This document shows positions 8,801 through 18,119 of a DNA stretch of 64,000 nucleotides, piece after piece. How positions within the stretch are numbered: position 1 is the stretch's first letter; each line of letters begins with the position of its first letter. The DNA lies in NCBI RefSeq assembly GCF_000255655.1, contig NZ_JH636434.1, forward strand, positions 878,661 through 942,660. Direction: 5' to 3'. The stretch comes from Schlesneria paludicola DSM 18645. Lineage in GTDB: Bacteria > Planctomycetota > Planctomycetia > Planctomycetales > Planctomycetaceae. The position numbers were made by a program, and so were the translations under genes. The notes beneath the pieces are model-generated. The model was not told the origin of the DNA. It saw nothing but the letters and a program-made list of their open reading frames with translations, and did not search any database.

Positions 8801-10114
8801 GTGAGTCACACACAATCACGTCGCCAATTTCTAAGCGCTGCGGGGAAAACCGCCGCCTTGACGGGGGTCATCACTGGCCTTCCACTCATTGTCTCGTCGC
8901 GTGCGTTTGCGAAGGGAGATCGACCTGCGCCGAGCGATCGGATCGGGATTGGGTTCATTGGCGTCGGAAATCGAGCAGCTGGCAACATCAAGGGAATCAT
9001 GCAGTTTCCTCAAGCCGATTCCGTCGCAGTTTGCGAAGTGGACTCGGCGCGACTGGGTTCAGCCAAACAAAGTGTCGAGAAGAGATCGGGTCGCCCCTGT
9101 TCCGCCTACGCGGACTACCGGAGACTGCTCGAAAACAAGGATATCGATGCCGTCGTAATTACGACTCCCGACCACTGGCACGCCTTGCAAACAATCCACG
9201 CATGCCAGGCGGGAAAAGACGTCTATTGCGAAAAGCCTCTCACATTGGCCATTCACGAGGGGAAGGCCATGGTCGCTGCGGCTCGGACACATCAGCGGAT
9301 CGTGCAAACCGGAAGTCAGCAGCGGTCAGAGGGAGATTTCCGCCGCGCCTGTGAACTCGTTCGATCAGGGACGATTGGCAAGGTTCACACGGTCCGCGCG
9401 GGCATCTCGAAGGTCAATTTTAAAGGCCCGGCCGTCATCGATTCGGCTCCCCCCAAAGAACTCGACTACGACTTCTGGCTGGGACCAGCACCTCTTCGCC
9501 CCTATAACGAAAAGCATGTGCACTACAATTTCCGATTCTTTTGGGACTATGCCGGTGGCCAGATGACCAATTGGGGTGCACATCATCTCGACATCGCTCA
9601 ATGGGGGCTCGGCATGGACGAGAGCGGCCCGATTTCTGTTGAGGCGCGAGGAACGCGCTACAATGACGAAAAGCTTTTTGAAGTGCCGGAATGGTGCGAA
9701 GTGACATTCCAGTACGCCAATGGGACCACCATGATCTGCGGACAAGGACAACCGGGCGGTACGACATTCGAAGGCGAAAAAGGCAAGATCCATATCACTC
9801 GGAAGGGAATGACCTGCACTCCGACCGATCTGACAAAGGAAGAGCCCGACACGGGCGGCATTCGCCTCTATGAGAGCTCCGATCATCACGGGAATTTTCT
9901 CGACTGCATTAAGTCTCGCAAGCTTCCGATTTGTGATGTGGCGATCGGCCATCGATCGGCGACAGTCTGTCATCTGGGTAATCTGGCCGTCCGTACTGGT
10001 CGAAAACTCACATGGGATCCCGTGAAAGAGATCATCGTGGGCGATCCGGATGCCGCAGCCATGCTCGATCGCCCCTATCGCGAGCCCTGGTCCTTGCAAA
10101 CGTTCAACACATAA
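8801..10114 (+). CDS. Gfo/Idh/MocA family oxidoreductase, Tat-exported
   Basis: Translation starts at a GTG (8801) preceded by TAGGGG. The N-terminus carries a twin-arginine signal (SRRQFLSAAGKTAALTGVIT), so the folded NAD(P)-bound enzyme is likely exported. The 437-residue protein has a Rossmann fold (IGIGFIGVGNRAAGNIKGI) and the catalytic EKP motif (YCEKPLTLA, near residue 145). The C-terminal dehydrogenase domain includes FFWDYAGGQMTNWGAHHLDIAQWGLG. The family oxidises or reduces sugars and inositols; the substrate cannot be read from sequence. Secreted members are numerous in planctomycetes. It is convergent with the giant hybrid kinase gene, 134 bp away. Confidence 0.92.
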   Translation: MSHTQSRRQFLSAAGKTAALTGVITGLPLIVSSRAFAKGDRPAPSDRIGIGFIGVGNRAAGNIKGIMQFPQADSVAVCEVDSARLGSAKQSVEKRSGRPCSAYADYRRLLENKDIDAVVITTPDHWHALQTIHACQAGKDVYCEKPLTLAIHEGKAMVAAARTHQRIVQTGSQQRSEGDFRRACELVRSGTIGKVHTVRAGISKVNFKGPAVIDSAPPKELDYDFWLGPAPLRPYNEKHVHYNFRFFWDYAGGQMTNWGAHHLDIAQWGLGMDESGPISVEARGTRYNDEKLFEVPEWCEVTFQYANGTTMICGQGQPGGTTFEGEKGKIHITRKGMTCTPTDLTKEEPDTGGIRLYESSDHHGNFLDCIKSRKLPICDVAIGHRSATVCHLGNLAVRTGRKLTWDPVKEIIVGDPDAAAMLDRPYREPWSLQTFNT

Positions 10115-10248
10115 GACTGACCGCGTCATTCGTTCTTTCAGAAAGACGAAGCCGACACGTCAGACGTCGAAGCACCTCGTCAACGCGATCCGGCGAGACC
10201 GATCTGGGATCGAGACGCCGCTCGACAATCTCAGGGTCACTCAAACGT

Positions 10249-13200
10249 TCACTTGGGACGCATGCGATACGCTGGAGTGGACACTCGCCGCAACAGCAGC
10301 AGCAGTTCGTCGAAGTTCAATGGCTTGGTAATGTGCTCGTCGAAACCGGCGTCCAAAGCGGCTTCGCGATCGGACTCCTGACCGTATCCTGTCGCGGCAA
10401 TCAAGATCGTGCTGCGATCGTGGCGTCTGACCTCGCGCGCCAGCTCGTGGCCATTCATGCCGGGCAGGCCGATATCGACAACCGCGAAATGAGGTCGCAC
10501 GTTGCGAATGAGTTCCAAGCCCGCCAAGCCATCTGGAGCGGTGTGGACTTCGAACTGTTCAAACTCGAGTAGTTGCCTAAGGAGATCACGGGCATCCTCG
10601 TTGTCCTCCACCAGCACGATGGACTGCGATTGCTTGCCATCGACGCTCTCAGGCGCCCCCTTCGACGATTCGCGGATGGCAGGCGCCTCGATCAGTGGCA
10701 ATCGGACGCAAAACTCGCTGCCGCAGCCTTCACCTTCGCTGATGACCGTCACCGTTCCGCCATGCAGTTCCGCCAGTCGACGGGACAACGACAGCCCCAG
10801 ACCTAGCCCTTCGGACGCTTCGTTGTGCGTTCGCCGAAGCTGCGCGAACGGTTCAAAGATCTTTTCGTGGACATCGGGTGCAATCCCAATTCCTTCGTCA
10901 CGCACGGAGATGACTGCCATAGCCGGCTTACTTCTGCTTGCAGCCTCTAGGCTCAAACTGAGTTTCACCGTTTTTCCGGGGGAACTATAACGCGACGCAT
11001 TCGAAAGCAAGTTCGTCACAATCTGCCGCAGTCGAACCAGATCTCCGTCGACCCAGGCCTGTTGCTGGCAGAGCATCGTCTCCACTTTTTGTCCACGTTT
11101 ATCAAACGCGGGCATCACCGATTCGACCGACTCACCAATGACCTGATCGAGCGCGACAGGCGATCGGTCCAACGCGATCTTGCCGCGTGTCACACGAGCC
11201 ACATCCAGCAGGTCGTCAAGCAGCGCCGTCATTTGACGTGTCTGCCGATCGATCGCTGCGAGGGTCGTTCGCTGCAGTTCGGTATTGTCACGATTGGCCT
11301 GCAGCAGCCAGAGTGCGGACGTAACGGCCCCCAGTGGATTTCGCAACTCGTGCGACAACGTCGCCAGAAACAGATCGCGCTGCTCGACCTGCAATTGCTT
11401 TGAAGCCACGAGCTCTTTGAGCTCAGTGATGTCATTCATCGCGACGAAGCAGCCGCGAACCTTGCCACTTTCATCTCGATCGGGAACATAGTGCGCCAGA
11501 ATCCAAGTCTCGCGATGCGACGGATCGCAGGGAAATGATCGGCGTATCTCGGCGGTGAATGGCTCTCCAGCGAAGACCCGTTCAAGATGTCCGCGTTTCT
11601 GCTCATACGTTTCCGCATCGACCACATCTTCAATTCGGTGATCGCGAACGTCGTCTGGTGAAAGGTTCAGCTTCTCGCAATAGAAGTTATTCACGTAGCG
11701 ATAGACGTAATTGACATCGATATAGGCGATCAGCATTGGAACGCTGTTGATCACCAATCGCAGTTCTTCTTCACGCCGCGCGAGCTCCTGCTGAGTCAAC
11801 TGCCGGATGGTGATATCGTTGACCGAGGCGAGAATCAGGAGTCCTTTTTCGGTATTGATCGAATTGAAGCTGACTTCGACGGGGAATTCTTCTCCATTCT
11901 TCCGTCGCCCGGAAAGCTCGGTCAATTGATCCAGTTCGGCATGCTGATGCTGCAGGGCATACTGCTGTCGATCCAACCGAATCTTTTCACGAAATCTCTC
12001 TGGCAACAGCATCTCAACCGGTTGACCGATCATTTCGTTCGCGTCATACCCAAAGATCAACTGTGTCCTTTGATTCACCATTTGAATCAAACCCTGATCA
12101 TCGGTCGCGATCACGGCATGTGGGAAGAAATCGATGACACGCTTCAGATTCATCTGTGCCCGACGGGTCACATTGATATCCGTCAGGGTCAGAACGACGC
12201 CCTCGTTTCCCTTGTCCGTGGTATAGGGCAGGATTCGCATCAGAAACCACCGGCCCGCGTGACTTTGTACTTCTTTTTCGCAGGCATTTCCCGTCTTCAG
12301 AACATCGCGCAATTCGTCGAGCAGCGTGTCGTCCTGCAATCGGTTGTGGAATGCTTCGATGGAACGGCCGATATCGTGCGGCACCAGGCTGAAGATGTCC
12401 CCGATTGCGGGGGTAAACCGGCGAATACGAAGCTGGCGATCAAGAAACAACGTATGGATCTGCGTACTGTGAAGCAGGTTTTCCATGTCATCCGTCAGGA
12501 CGGTCAGCTCTTGTATCTTCCGCTGATGCTCGGCATTGACGGTATAGAGTTCTTCGTTGACTGAATGCAATTCTTCGTTGGTACTTTGAAGCTCTTCGTT
12601 CGACGCAACCAGCTCTTCATTGGTCGCCTGCAACTCTTCATTGCTCGTTTCGAGCTCTTCAATCAGCGCTTGCGTGTTCTCTTTCGCACGTCGAAGTTCC
12701 ACCTCCATGACCTTCATTTCATTCTCGGACACATGCTGCATATCGATCCAGGCGCCGTCGGCTGGCGAAGCTGGTGGTGTCGCGGTGTCTGGCGCCGTGA
12801 AGGTAATCAAGTAGTTGACGACATCGTATTTTGAATTGATGACCGGACGGATACCCAGTTCAATCGGTTCGCTGCCGATCATGACGCCACGCAGATGGGT
12901 CGGCTGCTGTGCGACTTGAGTCCGGCGGATAGCACCGACGACGGCGAGCTTCAGTTGCGGCTCCATGCTGTCAAGAACGTCGTTTCCAGCTCGTCCCGCC
13001 GGATGTCGCAGATACTTTCCGGCGTCACCGAACACATGCAATAGTCGGTTCGCGCTATCGATCAATAGGCCAGGCGGCATAAATTCAGCGAGTAGCGCGT
13101 CATAGGCGCTCGCCAGGTGATCATCGATCCCACGGTGACTCACCGCGGTGAACTCAGGAAGTCCCGAAGCCCTGAGCGAACGCCCCGACAGCGCGAGCGC

Positions 13201-14679
13201 GGGTCGCAATTCCACATTCAATCGAACGTCACGACGCTTGCGATAGATATTCCAATGTCGATCGATCGGCGTGAATTCCTCTTCGAGTTCACCCGTGCTT
13301 TCGCTTGGTCCTAGAAACAAGATCCCATTGGCTTTCAGCCCGAAGTGAAATAAGGAAATCGCCTTCTTTTGAGCGCCGGGCTGCAGATAAATCAAGAGAT
13401 TTCGGCAGGTCACGAGCTCCATCCGAGTGAACGGCGCGTCTTTGATGATATTGTGCGGAGCGAACACCACCATCTGGCGTATTCGCGGATGAACCGTGAA
13501 TCCTCGATCGGTTTGCAGAAAGTAAGTGACCAGCCGATCCGACGGGATATTGCCAATGCTCTCACGGCGGTACTGGCCATGTCCCGCAAACTCCAGCGAG
13601 GGACGATGGACGTCCGTCGCAAAAATTCTGGCCGTGATCTGCTTGCCGCAGGCTTGAATTCGCTCGTCCAATAGAATGGCAATTGAGTAAGCTTCTTCCC
13701 CCGTGGCGCAGCCGGCAACCCACGCACGAAACTCCGACTTGGGGTCGTGACGTTTCAGTGACTCATCGATTTCCTCACTCAACCGCTCAAATGCATCCTC
13801 GTCGCGAAAGAAGCGCGTGACGCCAACGAGCAGGTCATGGTACAGGGCGTCGAGCTCGACAGGATCACGCTCGAGCCGTTGAAGGTAGTCTTTGACGGCG
13901 TCAATACGATTGATCTGCAGTCGCCGCTCCGTGCGACGGACGACCGTGTTCAATTTGTAGGTCGAAAAGTCAATTCCATGCTGATCGCGTAAGAGGCGTA
14001 AGATCGCCGCCAGACCCTCCTCATCCGCCGGAACGTTTTCAAAATGAGTCGACAGGTCATCGAGATTGTGACGAACGCTGTATTGGACCAGAGCGGTCGG
14101 TATGTCTTCGGGGTCAAGCGACAAATCCACGACACCCGTTTCACGCGCCGCATCCGGCATACCATCGAACTTTGCGGTCCGTGGCGTCTGCGCAATCACC
14201 AGACCACCTGCCGCATGAATATCTTGAATCCCGCGCGATCCGTCACTGCCCGTCCCGGACATCACCACCGCGATGGCATTTCGTCCGTAACTTTGCGCCA
14301 GGGAGCGAAAGAAGTAGTCGATGGGCAGGGACAATCCTTGATGCGGCTCAATTTCTGTCAGCAGCAGTTTTCCGTCCGACAGAATCATCTCGCGACGTGG
14401 AGGAATCAGATAGATGGAATTCGGTTCGACCGCCATTCCATTTTCGACCCGCAGCACGGGTAGACTCGTACGGCGCGACAGCAATTCGTCCATCAGGCTT
14501 TTGAAATCGGGCGACAGATGCTGAACGACGACAAACGCCATGCCGGTATTCGCGGGCATGCGGCTGAACAGTCGTTCGAGCGCCTCAAGCCCCCCCGCAG
14601 AGGCGCCAATCCCCACGACATACGTCGGCAGATTCGATTCCGTCGACATCGCGTCGGATGGCTTTTCTTCCGTTGACAT
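10249..14679 (-). CDS. CheB-CheR-PAS hybrid histidine kinase with receiver domain
   Basis: The ATG at 14679 (AAGGA 10 bases upstream) gives 1476 residues; a longer frame opens at 14910 but its extra 77 residues look untranslated. Domains in order: CheB methylesterase about 15-200 (GASAGG serine, VVQHLS histidine, GTGSDG aspartate); CheR methyltransferase about 220-485 (AGCATGEEAYS, CRNLLIYL); a heptad-repeat coiled coil 666-713 (TNEELVASNEELQ); three PAS domains about 720-1095; HisKA with LSHELRNPL near His1110; HATPase (DEGIGIAPD, GLGLGLS); and a receiver domain about 1350-1465 (VVDIGLPGMNG, KPL). CheB/CheR fused sensor kinases are known. No chemoreceptor gene is nearby, so the role is probably signalling rather than chemotaxis. 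It is divergent from the CsrA-receiver gene. Confidence 0.95.
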   Translation of the reverse strand: MSTEEKPSDAMSTESNLPTYVVGIGASAGGLEALERLFSRMPANTGMAFVVVQHLSPDFKSLMDELLSRRTSLPVLRVENGMAVEPNSIYLIPPRREMILSDGKLLLTEIEPHQGLSLPIDYFFRSLAQSYGRNAIAVVMSGTGSDGSRGIQDIHAAGGLVIAQTPRTAKFDGMPDAARETGVVDLSLDPEDIPTALVQYSVRHNLDDLSTHFENVPADEEGLAAILRLLRDQHGIDFSTYKLNTVVRRTERRLQINRIDAVKDYLQRLERDPVELDALYHDLLVGVTRFFRDEDAFERLSEEIDESLKRHDPKSEFRAWVAGCATGEEAYSIAILLDERIQACGKQITARIFATDVHRPSLEFAGHGQYRRESIGNIPSDRLVTYFLQTDRGFTVHPRIRQMVVFAPHNIIKDAPFTRMELVTCRNLLIYLQPGAQKKAISLFHFGLKANGILFLGPSESTGELEEEFTPIDRHWNIYRKRRDVRLNVELRPALALSGRSLRASGLPEFTAVSHRGIDDHLASAYDALLAEFMPPGLLIDSANRLLHVFGDAGKYLRHPAGRAGNDVLDSMEPQLKLAVVGAIRRTQVAQQPTHLRGVMIGSEPIELGIRPVINSKYDVVNYLITFTAPDTATPPASPADGAWIDMQHVSENEMKVMEVELRRAKENTQALIEELETSNEELQATNEELVASNEELQSTNEELHSVNEELYTVNAEHQRKIQELTVLTDDMENLLHSTQIHTLFLDRQLRIRRFTPAIGDIFSLVPHDIGRSIEAFHNRLQDDTLLDELRDVLKTGNACEKEVQSHAGRWFLMRILPYTTDKGNEGVVLTLTDINVTRRAQMNLKRVIDFFPHAVIATDDQGLIQMVNQRTQLIFGYDANEMIGQPVEMLLPERFREKIRLDRQQYALQHQHAELDQLTELSGRRKNGEEFPVEVSFNSINTEKGLLILASVNDITIRQLTQQELARREEELRLVINSVPMLIAYIDVNYVYRYVNNFYCEKLNLSPDDVRDHRIEDVVDAETYEQKRGHLERVFAGEPFTAEIRRSFPCDPSHRETWILAHYVPDRDESGKVRGCFVAMNDITELKELVASKQLQVEQRDLFLATLSHELRNPLGAVTSALWLLQANRDNTELQRTTLAAIDRQTRQMTALLDDLLDVARVTRGKIALDRSPVALDQVIGESVESVMPAFDKRGQKVETMLCQQQAWVDGDLVRLRQIVTNLLSNASRYSSPGKTVKLSLSLEAASRSKPAMAVISVRDEGIGIAPDVHEKIFEPFAQLRRTHNEASEGLGLGLSLSRRLAELHGGTVTVISEGEGCGSEFCVRLPLIEAPAIRESSKGAPESVDGKQSQSIVLVEDNEDARDLLRQLLEFEQFEVHTAPDGLAGLELIRNVRPHFAVVDIGLPGMNGHELAREVRRHDRSTILIAATGYGQESDREAALDAGFDEHITKPLNFDELLLLLRRVSTPAYRMRPK
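12541..12665 (-). repeat. 21-bp periodic coding repeat (coiled-coil heptads)
   Basis: Within the hybrid kinase gene a 21-base unit beginning CTCTTC (plus strand) recurs about six times with drift, each unit encoding one T/S-N-E-E-L heptad of the signalling helix that links the CheR part to the PAS domains. It is a protein-level repeat and not a CRISPR or satellite array. Confidence 0.75.
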
Positions 14680-14981
14680 GCAGTGATTTTCCTTTGGCCG
14701 GAATCCGCACCACGGCAACCAATGAGCGCGTCGCTCAGAAATTCTTGCGATTGTCCTCTTGACATCAACCCGCAATTGTCGAGGTTTTCGCCAATCTATC
14801 ATTGACTTTCTGCGCCAATCTGGCAACTTAGTTAGTCGGGTTATCGCAGCAAGAAGCTGCCGTGGTCGGCATGATGTCGGGAACGACCCATCAAGGATGG
14901 TCATGAGCATCTGGAATGCTCTGCCACGGAACCAGGCGCGAGATGCCGCTATGGGCGGTGTCCGAGGAAAGGAGATCCGTC
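14680..14981. promoter_or_regulatory. Divergent leader region of hybrid kinase and CsrA-receiver genes
   Basis: This 302-bp space must hold promoters for both genes. TTGACA (14759-14764) and TTGACT (14802-14807) occur on the plus strand, but neither has a good -10 partner at 16-18 bases. The half next to the CsrA gene carries several GGA motifs in possible hairpins, annotated separately. Confidence 0.5.
14885..14974 (+). promoter_or_regulatory. Candidate CsrA-binding leader: multiple GGA motifs and hairpins
   Basis: Four GGA sites precede the start at 14982. First, CAAGGATG (14892-14899) fits the core of the CsrA consensus and lies in a small hairpin (14885-14902). Second, GGA lies in the CTGGA loop (14911-14915) of a perfect 6-bp hairpin, GAGCAT/ATGCTC (14905-14921). 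Third is ACGGA (14926-14930). Fourth, AAAGGAG (14968-14974) is the ribosome-binding site. Several GGA sites with one in a loop and one on the Shine-Dalgarno is the known layout of CsrA-repressed mRNAs. Binding by the encoded CsrA domain is inference, and the transcription start is unknown. Confidence 0.45.
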
Positions 14982-15725
14982 ATGCTTGTCGTATCACGAC
15001 GCTGTGACGAGGAGATCGTGTTCCCCGCGATCGGTATCACTGTCAAGATCCTGAACGCTTCAGGTAACCGAGCTCGCTTGGGAATTGATGCCCCCTCCAA
15101 CATTCAAATTCTCCGAGGCGAATTGCTGAACTCGGCGGAAAATGAAGAACAGAAGACCAAGCATCAACTCCGCAACGAATTGAACACGATCACGCTGTTC
15201 ATCGAAATGTACGAACGTTTGGTCCAGCGGGGCGACTTGGATCGTGCCCACCAGACCTACCTTCAAATGCTGACACGATTGAAAGAGATCGATCAGAATT
15301 ATGCCCCTCCGGTGCCGATTCCTACGCAGACGATGCCACTCTCGCGCGTGCTGATTGTGGAAGATGACGACAACGAGCGCGAATTGCTGGCCGGTCTCTT
15401 GCGCATGGACGGTTGTCTTGTGGAGACTGTCCCCGATGGCGCAGAAGCGCTGGTTCGTCTCTCGTCGCCAGAAGCACGCCCAGACGTGGTCTTACTCGAC
15501 ATGATGATGCCGAGAATCGATGGCCCCAAAATGCTGTCAATGATCCGGGAGAATGAACTTCTCAATGATCTGACAATTTTTGGGATGAGTGGACACCGGG
15601 CAGACGAAGTCGGGGTCACAATCGGCGGTCGGAACGGAATCAATGCCTGGTTCGAAAAGCCATTGAATCCCAATCGACTGGTCGAAGCCATTCATCAGCG
15701 GCGAACGACATCTGCCGTCGCCTGA
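14982..15725 (+). CDS. CsrA-receiver fusion protein
   Basis: The ATG at 14982 has a near-perfect AAAGGAG 7 bases upstream. Residues 1-50 of the 247-residue product are a CsrA RNA-binding domain: MLVVSRRCDEEIVF, GITVKILNASGNRARLGIDA, and QILRGEL. The paired arginines R6/R7 and the critical C-terminal arginine (R45, one residue later than E. coli R44) are present. Residues 55-105 form a helical linker with HQLRNELNTI (H61), resembling the H box of a kinase dimerisation domain. Residues 121-235 are a complete receiver: acidic E127/D128, phospho-acceptor D173 in LLDMMMP, S203, and K226 in FEKPL. CsrA usually occurs alone at about 60-70 residues. Phosphorylation may control mRNA binding; the head-to-head hybrid kinase is the obvious candidate donor. 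Confidence 0.93.
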   Translation: MLVVSRRCDEEIVFPAIGITVKILNASGNRARLGIDAPSNIQILRGELLNSAENEEQKTKHQLRNELNTITLFIEMYERLVQRGDLDRAHQTYLQMLTRLKEIDQNYAPPVPIPTQTMPLSRVLIVEDDDNERELLAGLLRMDGCLVETVPDGAEALVRLSSPEARPDVVLLDMMMPRIDGPKMLSMIRENELLNDLTIFGMSGHRADEVGVTIGGRNGINAWFEKPLNPNRLVEAIHQRRTTSAVA

Positions 15726-15788
15726 CGACGTCGATTCATCCAAGATCGCTACGTTCGAGTCTCGTGCGGGCCAGCGGATTGTCGTTTT

Positions 15789-18119
15789 CTAAGGCTGGAT
15801 GACCGGCTCAGGGCCCATCTCGAATCGCAGCGTGCCTCCGCTGGCGATCTGACTGTGTCGGATCGAGTGCTGTGTCACGAGTTCGTCATTCAGCCAGAGC
15901 CGCTTCACGTAAAGATGTTCGGGTGCCTGCCGTTCAACGGTGACCACCAGCAATTGATCGCCGATCGCAATTTGCGCCTGATCCCATAGCGGGCTTGTGA
16001 TCTCGTACGTGTCTGTTCCCGCAGTCGGAAACAGGCCGATCGATGAAAGTACGTACCACGCCGAAAGCGTCCCGCCATCGTCATTCCCATCCACTCCATT
16101 TTCGCGATCACCGTACTTGTGATCCATGATCCAGCGTGACCACTTCTGCGTGAGATCGGGTCGTCCAGCAACATTGAACAAGAATGCGGCGTAGATATCG
16201 GGTTGATTTCCATGCCAGTAGTACGCATTCGGATTCACGGCCAGTTCCAATGGCGATTGCTCGAAGAATTTCTCGAGTTCCTGCACGAAGTATTCACGAC
16301 TCCGAAAGAGTTGAATAGTTGCCGCGGCATCTGACGGAACGCCCCACCTCCACTGCCATGCGCTGCCTTCGACATACCCGTGAGTTTGCGTTCCGCCGAA
16401 GTCCAGATAGGTCAAAAGTTCGGGTTGAAACGCATTCGAAAACTGGCCATTCGCTTCGCGGGGTTGAAAGAACTGCGTTTCGGGATTGAACACGTTCCGA
16501 TAGTAGGCGGCGTGTTCATCGAATTGTTTTCCGTCCTCGTGATGACCAAGTTCATGCGCCAGGCGCGCAATCGCATGGTCGGCATACGAGTATTCCACCG
16601 TGCTGGCCACTGACTTTTTCATCAGATCCGCAGGGCAATACTTGTGTTTCAGGTAATGCTCGATGCCAACTCGCCCTGAGAACGGTGCACCAGGGGGAAC
16701 CGGCCCCAGCGCGGTTTTCTTCATGAACTGGAATGCCGTTTCGACATCGAAACCACGAATTCCTTTGAGATACGATTCCGTGATCACAATATCGGCAGGT
16801 GAACCAAACATGGAACCGGTGTAGCCGCCACCCGAAGGCCAGCGCGGCAAATAGCCCCCCTGTTCCGCCATTGTGACCAGCGAAATCAGCATGTCGCGCT
16901 GTTCACGACGGGCAATGAGATTGAACAGTGGATGAACTGTCCGGAACGTGTCCCACAAAGACATGTCGGTATAGTAGCGCGCTTTCATTGCGCGATGCGT
17001 CTGCCGGTCAAACCCGATGTACTCGCCGTTCACATCATTGAATTCCGTCGGCATCTGCAATGAGTGATAGAGCGCCGTGTAGAATATCGTGCGTTGGCGT
17101 TCGGTCCCGCCGATGACTCGAATCCGTGCGAGGTGCTGCTCCCATTCTTCAGCGGCCCCTGCCAGGGCCTGATCAAAGTCGAATGCGGCCGCTTCCTGAT
17201 CCAAATTCTCTCGGGCATTGGCGACGCTCACATACGAAATGGCAAGCTTCAACTCGACGACTTGAGCGTTCCTTTCGTGGGAAAATCCCAGAGTCGCGCA
17301 CAGGTCGTTGCCGGCGGCCGCACGCTGGCCGACCGCTTCTGTATCTCCGATCCAAGTCGAAAACTCCTGAAACGGACGACTGAACCGGGCTACGAAATAA
17401 GTCTGCAAACCTCCGTACCGTTTCGCGAACGTACCGAATGTTCGCACCGTCCCTTCGACTTCATTCGAGTCTGGAACGACACGAACTTCACCGGCTTCGC
17501 TTGTTCCTTTGCCAAGCACGCTTGTCACGTCAATCACGATCTGCGGAGCCTGATTGGCGTCGAACGTATACCGGTGGAATCCTGTGTGTCGCATGGCAGT
17601 CAATTCGGCGCGAATGCCCAACTTCGGGAACGTCAGTCCGTAGTACCCAGGGAATGCCGTTTCGTTCTCATGAAGAAACGCGGCATTCATTCCACGGCGG
17701 CATGTTCGGACGGTCGATTTCTCAGCGGGAATCACCAGAAAGTTACCGCCATCAGTGGCACCGGTCCCCGCCAGACGAGTGTGACTGAATCCGAGAATGC
17801 GATTGTCTGAATAGAAATATCCCGACGTATTCGACGCGCGTTTGCCGAGTGTTGAGACGGTGTCTGGACTGAGCCGAACCTTTCCAAAGGGCCGCGTCGC
17901 ACCAGGAAAATTGTTGCCGCAGAGATAACTGATACCGCCCGTTCCAATAAACGGATTGACAAAGCGCCCCAGTTCGCCAGGAAGGACCTTAGGAACGGGT
18001 TTCTCGCCGTCGACTGCGACGCAAACACGATTCGAGACGACAACCGTCAAGGCGAAACAGAGAATGGACTTCCCGAGAATCGCTCGGCATCGCGCCCAAT
18101 TTTCGGCCCTGTTTGACAT
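15789..18119 (-). CDS. GH92 family exo-alpha-mannosidase, exported
   Basis: A 776-residue glycoside hydrolase with an N-terminal signal segment (SILCFALTVVVSNRVCVAVD). GH92 hallmarks run through it: FVNPFIGTGG near residue 50, FPGATRPFGKVRLSPDT, GFSHTRLAGTGATDGGN, DMSLWDTFRTVHPLFN, and near residue 680 GNDDGGTLSAWYVLSSIGLF. GH92 enzymes are calcium-dependent exo-mannosidases that trim alpha-linked mannose from glycans, consistent with periplasmic or surface glycan degradation. It is convergent with the CsrA-receiver gene (63 bp) and divergent from the membrane glycosyltransferase-like gene. Length is normal for the family. Linkage specificity cannot be told from sequence. Confidence 0.95.
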   Translation of the reverse strand: MSNRAENWARCRAILGKSILCFALTVVVSNRVCVAVDGEKPVPKVLPGELGRFVNPFIGTGGISYLCGNNFPGATRPFGKVRLSPDTVSTLGKRASNTSGYFYSDNRILGFSHTRLAGTGATDGGNFLVIPAEKSTVRTCRRGMNAAFLHENETAFPGYYGLTFPKLGIRAELTAMRHTGFHRYTFDANQAPQIVIDVTSVLGKGTSEAGEVRVVPDSNEVEGTVRTFGTFAKRYGGLQTYFVARFSRPFQEFSTWIGDTEAVGQRAAAGNDLCATLGFSHERNAQVVELKLAISYVSVANARENLDQEAAAFDFDQALAGAAEEWEQHLARIRVIGGTERQRTIFYTALYHSLQMPTEFNDVNGEYIGFDRQTHRAMKARYYTDMSLWDTFRTVHPLFNLIARREQRDMLISLVTMAEQGGYLPRWPSGGGYTGSMFGSPADIVITESYLKGIRGFDVETAFQFMKKTALGPVPPGAPFSGRVGIEHYLKHKYCPADLMKKSVASTVEYSYADHAIARLAHELGHHEDGKQFDEHAAYYRNVFNPETQFFQPREANGQFSNAFQPELLTYLDFGGTQTHGYVEGSAWQWRWGVPSDAAATIQLFRSREYFVQELEKFFEQSPLELAVNPNAYYWHGNQPDIYAAFLFNVAGRPDLTQKWSRWIMDHKYGDRENGVDGNDDGGTLSAWYVLSSIGLFPTAGTDTYEITSPLWDQAQIAIGDQLLVVTVERQAPEHLYVKRLWLNDELVTQHSIRHSQIASGGTLRFEMGPEPVIQP

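Noticed and set aside
12541-12665. Regular 21-bp repeats resembling a small CRISPR or satellite array
   Set aside because: The units are in frame inside the hybrid kinase and encode coiled-coil heptads; there are no spacers.
14679-14910. Longer N-terminus of the hybrid kinase from 14910
   Set aside because: The extra 77 residues are basic and unmatched, no ribosome-binding site precedes 14910, and the CheB domain starts just after the ATG at 14679.
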